A model generated the notes under the pieces. It did no database searches and was not told where the DNA came from. It was given only the letters and a program-made list of their open reading frames with translations. This document shows positions 24,013 through 31,400 of a DNA stretch of 48,700 nt, piece by piece. The position numbers and the translations under genes were made by a program. Numbering within the stretch: position 1 is the first letter of the stretch; each line of letters opens with the position of its first letter. The stretch is taken from positions 1 through 48,700 of the forward strand of contig DASRFG010000036.1 of the NCBI GenBank assembly GCA_035651655.1, read 5' to 3'. The stretch is from Terriglobales bacterium. Its GTDB lineage: Bacteria; Acidobacteriota; Terriglobia; Terriglobales; Acidobacteriaceae.

Positions 24013-25305
24013 ATGAGCAAGAAGCGCTTAGTCACAACGGCCGTCATTGTTGCAATCCTGGGCTTGCTCGTCTATTTCCAGGTGCAGCATTGGCGCTCGT
24101 TCGATTGGGCGAAGTTCAGCGCTGCCAGTCATGTAGATCCGCTGCACATTGCAGCCGCCGTGGGACTTATTTACCTGACCTATGTTTTGCGGGCAGTGCG
24201 GTGGAAAGTCTTTCTGGAACCAGTACGGAAGGTGCCGGCCAAGGACTTGATTTCCCCAACTTTTATTGGTTTTACGGGCCTGGCGCTGCTGGGACGCCCG
24301 GGAGAGTTCATTCGCCCTTACCTGATTGCGAAGAAGGCGCAGGTATCGGTTCCCTCTCAGATCGGAGTATGGACGGTCGAACGGATTTTCGATATCGGCG
24401 CATTCGCAATATTGATGGCGGTGGATGTCTTCTTTTCGGCGAAGATCCAGTCCAACCCGTACATCGGGAAGTTCCGGCTTGCGGCGGTGGTGTTGTGCGC
24501 GCTGGTGGCGCTGGCCGCCGTAATCGCGGTCATGATCCGGAGGCGCGGGCCAGAAGTGGCAGCATTCCTGCACCGCAACACGGCGCGTATCTCTTCCAAC
24601 CTGGCTCACCATGTTGACCAGAAGGTACGTGCATTCGGAGAAGGCCTGAACACCATCAGCGGCACCGGGTCATTGCTGAAGCTGATCGCGCTATCTCTGC
24701 TGATCTGGTTTCTGATCGCGCTCGGTTATCGCGAGGTCGCCCACGCTTATCCCCCGGAGCCTCCTCCCGGGGTCACGGAGGAAGGCCCACCGGCTCTGGA
24801 CGTGGAAACCGCCCGCCTTGCGGACCTACCGGAGTACGCCGGCTTACCGCTGGATGAGGATGTTCTCGCGGACCTGAAACCCGCGCTTGAGGCCAAGGGA
24901 TTCAAGGTGAAAGAAGAAAAGGGCGACATATGGCTGATGCGCAAGGGCAAGCGCCTGAAGAAGATCGGGGACCGCCCGCACCTGAGCAACATGGATATTT
25001 CACATGTGCTGCTGCTCATGGGTTTCAGCATGATTGGGTCAGTGGTGCAGCTGCCGGCGGTGGGCGGCGGTAGCCAGTTGGCGGTCATCAGCGCCCTGCA
25101 AGTGATCTACGGAATTCCTCCGGAAATGGCTGTAAGTTGCGGCATGCTGCTGTGGCTGGTCACATTTATGGCGGTCATCCCTATCGGGCTGGCGTTTGCT
25201 CGACACGAGCACGTGTCTCTGCGCAAAGTGGAAAAAGAGGCAGGACGAGAAGAGCGCGACCAAGAACAAGAGCCGGCACAGGACACAACACCCTATTCAC
25301 GGTAA
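24013..25305 (+). CDS. LPG synthase TM-domain family membrane protein with inserted soluble domain
   Basis: A 430-residue membrane protein of the flippase-like UPF0104/AglD family. Typical motifs: YVLRAVRWKVFL, IGFTGLALLGRPGEFIRPYL and the late QLPAVGGGSQLAVISAL. About eight membrane helices. Residues about 246-328 are a soluble insert rich in Pro, Glu and Lys (YPPEPPPGVTEEGPP, then a small alpha/beta-like segment ending KKIGDRPHLSN), placed between helices that are normally close. Relatives move or modify polar lipids; the MprF catalytic domain is absent. Charged C-terminal tail. Alone between the lytic transglycosylase and nrdR. Confidence 0.8.
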   Translation: MSKKRLVTTAVIVAILGLLVYFQVQHWRSFDWAKFSAASHVDPLHIAAAVGLIYLTYVLRAVRWKVFLEPVRKVPAKDLISPTFIGFTGLALLGRPGEFIRPYLIAKKAQVSVPSQIGVWTVERIFDIGAFAILMAVDVFFSAKIQSNPYIGKFRLAAVVLCALVALAAVIAVMIRRRGPEVAAFLHRNTARISSNLAHHVDQKVRAFGEGLNTISGTGSLLKLIALSLLIWFLIALGYREVAHAYPPEPPPGVTEEGPPALDVETARLADLPEYAGLPLDEDVLADLKPALEAKGFKVKEEKGDIWLMRKGKRLKKIGDRPHLSNMDISHVLLLMGFSMIGSVVQLPAVGGGSQLAVISALQVIYGIPPEMAVSCGMLLWLVTFMAVIPIGLAFARHEHVSLRKVEKEAGREERDQEQEPAQDTTPYSR

Positions 25306-25358
25306 CCGCTCCCTGGGCCATCGCCCTCTCTTACCCGGCAAGTATCACCGGGTGAGCC

Positions 25359-25367
25359 TGTTAAAAT
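25359..25367 (+). promoter_or_regulatory. Predicted extended -10 promoter of nrdR
   Basis: TGT-TAAAAT 41 nt before the nrdR ATG. Start point near 25374. No convincing -35. Confidence 0.35.
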
Positions 25368-25407
25368 GCATCGTTAACCAACGGCGACCAGGACAACGCC
25401 TGCACGC

Positions 25408-25914
25408 ATGAAATGCCCCTTTTGCGGCTTCATCAACGACAAAGTAGTAGATTCCCGTGAGAGCAAAGAGGGCGAGTCCATTCGCCGTCGTCGCGAATGC
25501 CTGAAGTGTGGCAAGCGGTTTACTACCTACGAGCGCACAGACGAAATCCCTTATATGGTCGTCAAGAAGGACGGCCGCAGGGAAAAATTCGATCGTCAGA
25601 AGGTCTTGAACGGTTTGTTGCGGGCGTGCGAGAAGCGCCCCGTATCCATGGGCAGGCTGGAGCAAATCGTCAACGAGACCGAAAGCTTCGTCATTGACTC
25701 GGTCGAACGCGAACGCAAAAGCAGCGAGATCGGCGAGCTCATCATGAACCGCCTACGCAAGATTGATAAGGTGGCCTACGTGCGCTTCGCGTCGGTTTAC
25801 CTTGATTTCAAAGACGTGCAGGAGTTCATGACCGAGTTGAAAGACCTGCTCAAGAGCAAGGAAGGGACCCCGCCAGCGCCACCACCCAAAGCCAAGAGCG
25901 GCGCCAGAGCGTGA
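25408..25914 (+). CDS. nrdR: Transcriptional repressor NrdR
   Basis: A 168-residue protein with the full NrdR plan: zinc ribbon with Cys3, Cys6, Cys31 and Cys34 (MKCPFCG ... ECLKCGKRFTTYER), then an ATP-cone domain (VVKKDGRREKFDRQKVLNGLL) and the conserved VAYVRFASVYLDFKDV. It senses ATP/dATP and represses ribonucleotide reductase genes. No nrd gene is in the window. The Pro/Lys-rich tail after residue 150 is outside the usual ~150-residue length. Highly conserved, so the call is firm. Confidence 0.96.
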   Translation: MKCPFCGFINDKVVDSRESKEGESIRRRRECLKCGKRFTTYERTDEIPYMVVKKDGRREKFDRQKVLNGLLRACEKRPVSMGRLEQIVNETESFVIDSVERERKSSEIGELIMNRLRKIDKVAYVRFASVYLDFKDVQEFMTELKDLLKSKEGTPPAPPPKAKSGARA

Positions 25915-26062
25915 TTGCGGCCGGACAGTCGGCCAGCCAGCCCAATATTCAGACACCGTCCTTCGGGCACTTCGCCGCCAAACTCATTCGTGATACATCT
26001 AATTTAGAGGGACTCTGCAGCTGCGTTGGGCGGTGAACCTCTAAACTCAAAGAGGGATGTGA

Positions 26063-27106
26063 ATGGCTTACCGGATCACATTAATTCCCGGCGATGGGAT
26101 CGGGCCTGAGGTCACGCAGGCTGCAGTGCGCATCCTCGAAGCCACTGGAGTGAAGTTCGAATGGGAACGCCATGAGGCCGGTGCGGATGCTTACGAAAAG
26201 TACAAAGAGTACATGCCTAAGGAGCTGATTGAGTCCATTGAGCGGACGCACGTAGGGCTGAAAGGGCCGGTGACGACGCCGATCGCGGGAGGGTTCTCCA
26301 GCATCAATGTGGCACTGCGTAAGAAGTTTGAGCTGTACGCAAATTTCCGGCCCATCAGCAACCTGCCGCATGTTCCGACGCGTTATCCGGATGTGGACCT
26401 CATTATTATCCGCGAGAATACCGAGGGCCTATATTCCGGCATCGAGCACGAGGTTGTGCCCGGAGTGGTGGAGAGCTTGAAGATCATCACCGAGAAGGCG
26501 TGCACAAGGATCTCAAAATTCGGCTTTGAATATGCGCGCAAGCACAAGCGCAAGAAGATCCACGTGATCCACAAAGCCAACATCATGAAGATGTCGGATG
26601 GACTGTTCCTGCGGTCTTCGCGCGCAGTTTCCAAGCACTATCCAGAGATCGTCTACGGTGAGCACATCGTGGACAATACCTGCATGCAGCTGGTGATGAA
26701 TCCCTACCAATACGACATGCTGGTGATGGAGAACTTGTATGGAGACATCATTTCCGACCTGTGCGCCGCGTTCGTGGGAGGTCTGGGACTGGTGCCGGGC
26801 GCTAACATTGGCGACGAGTGTGCGATTTTCGAGGCGGTACACGGTTCGGCCCCAGACATTGCGGGAAAGAACATGGCCAATCCCACGGCGCTGGTTCGCT
26901 CCGGAATCCTCATGCTGCGCCATTTGGGTGAGGATGAGGCTGCGAAACGGGTAGAAAGAGGATTAGAACGGGTTTACCGCCAGCGCGAAAAGCTTACTCG
27001 AGATGTGGGCGGCAAAGCCGGTACGTCGGAGTTCGCCGATTCCGTGATCGAGGCGATGGAAGAACACACGGACCGCGAGGCGAGCGCGCAAGCCACTCGC
27101 TTCTAA
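26063..27106 (+). CDS. Isocitrate dehydrogenase, NAD-type (isopropylmalate dehydrogenase family)
   Basis: A 347-residue beta-decarboxylating dehydrogenase. ITLIPGDGIGPEVT at the start; substrate loop FSSINVALRKKFELYANFRP with the Ser and Arg residues of isocitrate enzymes; IIRENTEGLYSGIEHE; HKANIMKMSDG (catalytic Lys); NLYGDIISDLCAA (metal Asp); and HGSAPDIAGKNMANPTA, the nucleotide loop, whose Asp favours NAD over NADP. It is the short, eukaryote-IDH3-like type. Isopropylmalate or homoisocitrate dehydrogenase are the alternatives, less likely from the FSSINVALRK loop. TCA-cycle role fits the sdh operon in the same window. Confidence 0.87.
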   Translation: MAYRITLIPGDGIGPEVTQAAVRILEATGVKFEWERHEAGADAYEKYKEYMPKELIESIERTHVGLKGPVTTPIAGGFSSINVALRKKFELYANFRPISNLPHVPTRYPDVDLIIIRENTEGLYSGIEHEVVPGVVESLKIITEKACTRISKFGFEYARKHKRKKIHVIHKANIMKMSDGLFLRSSRAVSKHYPEIVYGEHIVDNTCMQLVMNPYQYDMLVMENLYGDIISDLCAAFVGGLGLVPGANIGDECAIFEAVHGSAPDIAGKNMANPTALVRSGILMLRHLGEDEAAKRVERGLERVYRQREKLTRDVGGKAGTSEFADSVIEAMEEHTDREASAQATRF

Positions 27107-27217
27107 GATCTCCAGAGTTCCCAGCCACGGCAGTCTCTCACAGACCGTTTCTCACAGGCTCACGATTGACGGGCTGCTCTGATTTTAAGTAACATCACTT
27201 CTCGCTTTTGGGAACCT

Positions 27218-28255
27218 GTGGGGGACACGTTTGGAAAAACCCGGCGCGTAGGCGTAGTGCTCTTCCAGCTTGGGGGACCGGACTCCCTGGAAGCCATTGA
27301 GCCGTTTCTATATAACCTTTTTTGCGATCCCGACATTATTGACTTTCCCTTCGCCCGGGTGGGGCGAAAAGCCCTGGCGCGCGTAATCTCTGCCACGCGC
27401 GCGAAGAAAGTCCGCCATCACTATTCTGTGATTGGGGGTGGATCGCCTATCCGGCGGTTCACAGAGTTGCAGGCGCAAGCGCTCGAGGAAGCGCTGGCGC
27501 GGAATGGGATTACTGCAAAATGTGTAGCCGCCATGCGCTACTGGCACCCGTTCACCAGCGAGGCGATCCGAACGCTCGAAGCAGCCGGGGTAGATGAGGT
27601 TGTGCTGCTGCCGCTCTATCCGCAATACTCGAGCACCACAACCGGAAGCAGCTTGAAGGAGTGGAGGCGGCTTTTCCGCAGCAATATTCCGGTTTACACG
27701 ATTCAAGATTTTTATCGTAACCAGCTTTACCAGGATGCGCTCATCGAACGCGTCGAAGAAGCGCTCGCGCGGTTTGTTGACCCGGAGCAGCCGGAGCTAG
27801 TGTTCAGCGCCCACGGCGTGCCGCTGGCGGTAATTGAAGGTGGCGATCCGTACCAGCAGCAGATCGAAGAAACAGTGCGGCTGGTTATGCAGCGCGGCGG
27901 CTGGCGAAACCGGCACCGGCTCTGCTATCAGAGCAAAGTGGGCGCCAGCAAGTGGCTGCAGCCCTCGCTACGCGGCACAGTGCGGCAACTCGCTGCCGAT
28001 GGCGTGCGCCATATTTGCGTAATACCGGTTTCCTTCGTTTCCGACCATGTTGAAACTTTGGGAGAAATTGATCACGAAGCCCGGGCTGAGGCGATGAAAG
28101 CAGGGATCGAGCAGTTTGAGATGACGGCAGGATTGAACGATTCACCCAAATTTATAGCTGGGTTGAGGGAGCTGGTGACCAACGCGGTCGGCGTTGCTGA
28201 CGCCGCCGATCAGAAAATCGAAGCCGCTACGGAGCACCTGGTGGCGGCTGACTGA
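27218..28255 (+). CDS. hemH: Ferrochelatase
   Basis: A 345-residue protein with ferrochelatase motifs: VVLFQLGGPDSLEAIEPFLYNLF at the start, RYWHPFTSEAI, LLPLYPQYSSTTTGSS, the metal-binding His in FSAHGVPL, CYQSKVG, and the acidic IPVSFVSDHVETLGEID. It inserts iron into porphyrin; some relatives act on coproporphyrin III. Start GTG 27218. Its place just upstream of a heme-rich respiratory operon and ctaA/ctaB fits heme supply to that machinery. Confidence 0.93.
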   Translation: MGDTFGKTRRVGVVLFQLGGPDSLEAIEPFLYNLFCDPDIIDFPFARVGRKALARVISATRAKKVRHHYSVIGGGSPIRRFTELQAQALEEALARNGITAKCVAAMRYWHPFTSEAIRTLEAAGVDEVVLLPLYPQYSSTTTGSSLKEWRRLFRSNIPVYTIQDFYRNQLYQDALIERVEEALARFVDPEQPELVFSAHGVPLAVIEGGDPYQQQIEETVRLVMQRGGWRNRHRLCYQSKVGASKWLQPSLRGTVRQLAADGVRHICVIPVSFVSDHVETLGEIDHEARAEAMKAGIEQFEMTAGLNDSPKFIAGLRELVTNAVGVADAADQKIEAATEHLVAAD

Positions 28256-28309
28256 CATGATCCTCTCAAGTTGCCATTACGAGCAGCACCGACGAAGGGG
28301 TGACGACGG

Positions 28310-29452
28310 ATGTCAGATGGGCAAACAAAGACCATGAGCGGCGTGCTTGGCAATCTTCCACCTTGGCCGCGCAAACCGGCCAACAACTCGGTGATAGCGG
28401 CCGAGCAGGCTTATCGCAAGCGGTCGGGTCTGCCACTGCTCAGCGAAGAAGACATGGCCGCCCTGAGGGCAGGCGAGCCGATGCCATGGGAGCGAGGAGA
28501 TGGCGTGCCCGCGCCAGCGGCAGCACAGTCCCCAGCTGCTTCGGCCCCTGCTGCACCGCCCACATCATCACCCGCTGCGGCTCCCGCCGCGGCAAGTGCT
28601 GCTTCGGGTCCTGGGATGACGGAGACGGTTAAGTCGCTTCTGGCTTCGTATCCGAAGTGGAGCAAGTCGGCAGTGGCAGCCGAACAGGCGCGCCGCAAGC
28701 GGACTGGGCAGACGCTATTGACGGAGGCGGAAATGGCGGCCCTCGCGGGTGAAGCCCCGGCGGCCGCTCCGGCTGCTGCCGCCACAACTGCTACAACGGC
28801 AGCCGCTCCCGCAGCGCGACCGGCGGCCCCTGCGGCGCCTGCCGTGGTTGCCTCTGCAGCGAGCGCAGCGGCACGTAGCGGTGAGGCCACCCGGTATGTA
28901 GGCACCCCCGCCGTGGGAACTTCGAAGGCAGCGGCGGCAGGTGGGCTGGCCTCAGCAGGACCGCGTAATACGGAAGTTGATCAGGCCCGCCGCCGATTGG
29001 TGTGGAGCGCGGTGGCCGCTTTTCTAGGCGCGTGGTTCATCGCGTTCTTTCGGTTTTTCCTGCCGCGGACACTATTCGAACCAACCACTGTATTCAAAAT
29101 TGGCACATCATCTGACTACGGCTTAGGGATTGATGAGAAGTGGCTGCAGAAGTATCGGATCTGGGTGGACCGCACACCGGAGCGGCTCTTTGTGATTTAC
29201 GCGCGCTGCACGCACCTGGGGTGCACGCCCGACTGGAAACCGGCGGAGAACAAGTTCAAATGTCCGTGTCACGGCAGCGGCTACGACAATGAGGCCATCA
29301 ACTTCGAAGGTCCCGCGCCCCGTCCCATGGATCGGGCACATATCGAGATCGCTCCCGATGGGCAAATCCTGGTGGACACCTCGCGCTTGTATTCATGGCC
29401 CAAAGGGCAGCCAAGCCAATTCAACGATCCAGGGGCTTACTTATCGGTATAG
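28310..29452 (+). CDS. Rieske iron-sulfur protein with long duplicated N-terminal extension
   Basis: A 380-residue protein. Residues about 298-325 carry the cluster: Cys300 and His302 (CTHLGC) plus Cys318 and His321 (CPCHGS) bind [2Fe-2S], and Cys305/Cys320 form the disulfide. A membrane anchor lies near 226-250. The first ~220 residues are unusual: two copies of a ~30-residue helical motif (27-56, AAEQAYRKRSG ... EEDMAALRAGE; 120-148, AAEQARRKRTG ... EAEMAALAGE) separated and followed by Ala/Pro-rich linkers. Normal Rieske proteins have a short cytoplasmic tail. First gene of the quinol:cytochrome c oxidoreductase operon, 25 bp before cytochrome b. Confidence 0.92.
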   Translation: MSDGQTKTMSGVLGNLPPWPRKPANNSVIAAEQAYRKRSGLPLLSEEDMAALRAGEPMPWERGDGVPAPAAAQSPAASAPAAPPTSSPAAAPAAASAASGPGMTETVKSLLASYPKWSKSAVAAEQARRKRTGQTLLTEAEMAALAGEAPAAAPAAAATTATTAAAPAARPAAPAAPAVVASAASAAARSGEATRYVGTPAVGTSKAAAAGGLASAGPRNTEVDQARRRLVWSAVAAFLGAWFIAFFRFFLPRTLFEPTTVFKIGTSSDYGLGIDEKWLQKYRIWVDRTPERLFVIYARCTHLGCTPDWKPAENKFKCPCHGSGYDNEAINFEGPAPRPMDRAHIEIAPDGQILVDTSRLYSWPKGQPSQFNDPGAYLSV

Positions 29453-29476
29453 CGAGTAGAGATTCCAGAGGCGACT

Positions 29477-30439
29477 ATGGCTGAAGAGAGCAAAAACGGA
29501 AAAGGCGACGGGCAGGGCGGAAGCAACACCGGCCAGAACGGAAAGAACGGTGCTGGCGGAGTTCTGACCAAAGTGGTTGCAGGGGTGAAGGAGGATGTGA
29601 AAGTCCTCACCACCGAAATGCCGGCCAAGGCTAAAGAGCAGGTGGAGATTGTTAAAGATCCCACCAAGACCCAGATATTCACCTCGATTTTTCGCCACAA
29701 GCACGACGACACGCCCCGCAATCGCGCCTTGGGCGTGCTCTCGAATGTGTTTCTTCATCTGCATCCGGCGAAGATCAACCGGGACGCTGTGCGTTACAGC
29801 TTTACCTGGGGGATGGGTGGGATCACGTTTTATCTGTTCTTCGTGCTCACGTTGACCGGCGTCCTACTGATGTTCTATTACCATCCCAGCAAGGTGCAGG
29901 CATTTCGTGACGTTCTGTATCTGGAACATGATGTGCCATTCGGCAAGCTGCTACGCAACATGCATCGCTGGGCAGCCCACTTGATGGTGATCGCGGTCTG
30001 GCTGCACATGTATCGCGTGTTTCTTACCGGATCCTATAAGAAGCCGCGTGAGTTCAACTGGAATGTGGGCGTCATCCTGCTAGTGCTGACGCTGCTGCTC
30101 TCGTTCACCGGTTACCTGCTGCCGGACGATCAGCTCGGCTTTTGGGCGGTTACGGTGGGGACCAATATGGCGCGAGCAACTCCGCTGCTCGGACATGAAG
30201 GGCCGTTCGGGCACCAGCTGGGTATGACTCCGTACAACGACATACGATTCGGCCTGCTCGGCGGCTCAATCGTGGATGCTAATGCTCTGCTGCGCTCCTA
30301 CATATGGCACTGCATCGGCATTCCGATTGTGATTTCCGTATTCATGATCGTGCATTTCTGGCGGGTACGGAAGGACGGCGGTATCTCCGGTCCAGCTCCG
30401 GTGATGCTGGAGTCGGAAGTGAAAGAGCCGCGCAAATAG
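29477..30439 (+). CDS. Cytochrome b N-terminal (b6-like) subunit of quinol oxidoreductase
   Basis: A 320-residue protein. After a ~75-residue hydrophilic, Gly/Asn/Lys-rich N-terminus come four membrane helices. Heme ligands are His163 and His177 in one helix (HRWAAH ... WLHMY) and His278 and His293 in the other (IWHCIG ... IVHFW). The second pair has 14 residues between them, the spacing of cytochrome b6 rather than of mitochondrial cytochrome b (13). GYLLPDDQLGFWAVTVGTNM is the Qo-side segment. The protein ends after the fourth helix, so it is a split cytochrome b; the rest is the next gene. Confidence 0.92.
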   Translation: MAEESKNGKGDGQGGSNTGQNGKNGAGGVLTKVVAGVKEDVKVLTTEMPAKAKEQVEIVKDPTKTQIFTSIFRHKHDDTPRNRALGVLSNVFLHLHPAKINRDAVRYSFTWGMGGITFYLFFVLTLTGVLLMFYYHPSKVQAFRDVLYLEHDVPFGKLLRNMHRWAAHLMVIAVWLHMYRVFLTGSYKKPREFNWNVGVILLVLTLLLSFTGYLLPDDQLGFWAVTVGTNMARATPLLGHEGPFGHQLGMTPYNDIRFGLLGGSIVDANALLRSYIWHCIGIPIVISVFMIVHFWRVRKDGGISGPAPVMLESEVKEPRK

Positions 30440-30460
30440 TTCCGGATTTCTGGGGGAATT

Positions 30461-31390
30461 ATGGATTGGCATCAGCTATGGGAGATCGCGTCAACCCCTG
30501 ACAATGTTCCGATTGTCGCGCTGGTTCCGTTGCTCATCATTTTTACGTGGATGGCAGTCAAGCAAGGTCGTGCAAACGATCAGCTTATTGCTGAGCTGGA
30601 AACCAATCCTTCGCTCGCCAAGATCCACCATCGCAAGACGTGGCCGTTCCGGCCGGGATGGCAAAAGGAAGTTCACGTCTGGCCGTTCTTGTTGCGCATT
30701 GAATTTCTTGCGGCAATTATCGTCAGCGCGGTTTTGATGGTTTGGTCCATCACTCTGAACGCCCCGCTGGAAGAGCCGTCGAATCCGAACGTCACCATGA
30801 ACCCTGCGAAAGCGCCGTGGTACTTTCTGGGCTTGCAGGAAATGTTGGTCTACTTTGACCCATGGATCGCGGGCGTGGTGATGCCAACGCTGATCATCGT
30901 GGGGTTGATGGCGATTCCCTACATTGATACCAATCCCATGGGCAGCGGCTATTACACGCTGAGGCAGCGGCGCTTTGCGATCGGAACGTTTGCCTTTGGT
31001 TTTCTGTTTCTGTGGGTTTCGATGATCCTGATCGGGACCTTCATACGTGGGCCGGGTTGGCAGTGGTTCTGGCCGGGACAGACCTGGGACCATAGCCGCG
31101 TCATTTACGAGGTGAACCGCGACCTGCCCGATTTGTTCGGCATTACCAGCAACCTGGGCAAGGGAATTTTCGGCGCTGTTGTCGTGGGCGGATTTTACCT
31201 GGGAGGCGGACTGGCGTTTTTCGCGCTTTTTCGCCGGCTTCAGCCCAGGGACTGGCGCCGCATGAGCCTGCTGCAGTACTCGTTCATGGTGTTTTTCCTG
31301 CTCACGATGATTGCGTTGCCGATCAAGATGATCCTCAGGCTAGCGATGCACATTAAGTACGTTTGGATCACGCCGTACTTCAACATTTGA
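30461..31390 (+). CDS. Cytochrome b C-terminal (subunit IV-like) subunit
   Basis: A 309-residue protein holding the remaining cytochrome b helices. An N-terminal helix (VALVPLLIIFTWMAV) precedes a soluble stretch, then the domain equivalent to subunit IV. The Qo-site PEWY motif is replaced by KAPWYFLGLQEML, so the catalytic Glu is missing at its usual place. Two further pairs of helices follow (FAIGTFAFGFLFLWVSMIL; the C-terminal YSFMVFFLLTMIALPI), more than the three of b6f subunit IV. 21 bp after the first half and 10 bp before the octaheme cytochrome. Confidence 0.87.
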   Translation: MDWHQLWEIASTPDNVPIVALVPLLIIFTWMAVKQGRANDQLIAELETNPSLAKIHHRKTWPFRPGWQKEVHVWPFLLRIEFLAAIIVSAVLMVWSITLNAPLEEPSNPNVTMNPAKAPWYFLGLQEMLVYFDPWIAGVVMPTLIIVGLMAIPYIDTNPMGSGYYTLRQRRFAIGTFAFGFLFLWVSMILIGTFIRGPGWQWFWPGQTWDHSRVIYEVNRDLPDLFGITSNLGKGIFGAVVVGGFYLGGGLAFFALFRRLQPRDWRRMSLLQYSFMVFFLLTMIALPIKMILRLAMHIKYVWITPYFNI

Positions 31391-31400
31391 GGAGGCCCGG

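Noticed and set aside
28411-28905. Ala-rich 164-codon minus-strand frame
   Set aside because: Mirror of the Ala/Pro linkers in the Rieske extension; GC-rich repeats keep the opposite frame open.
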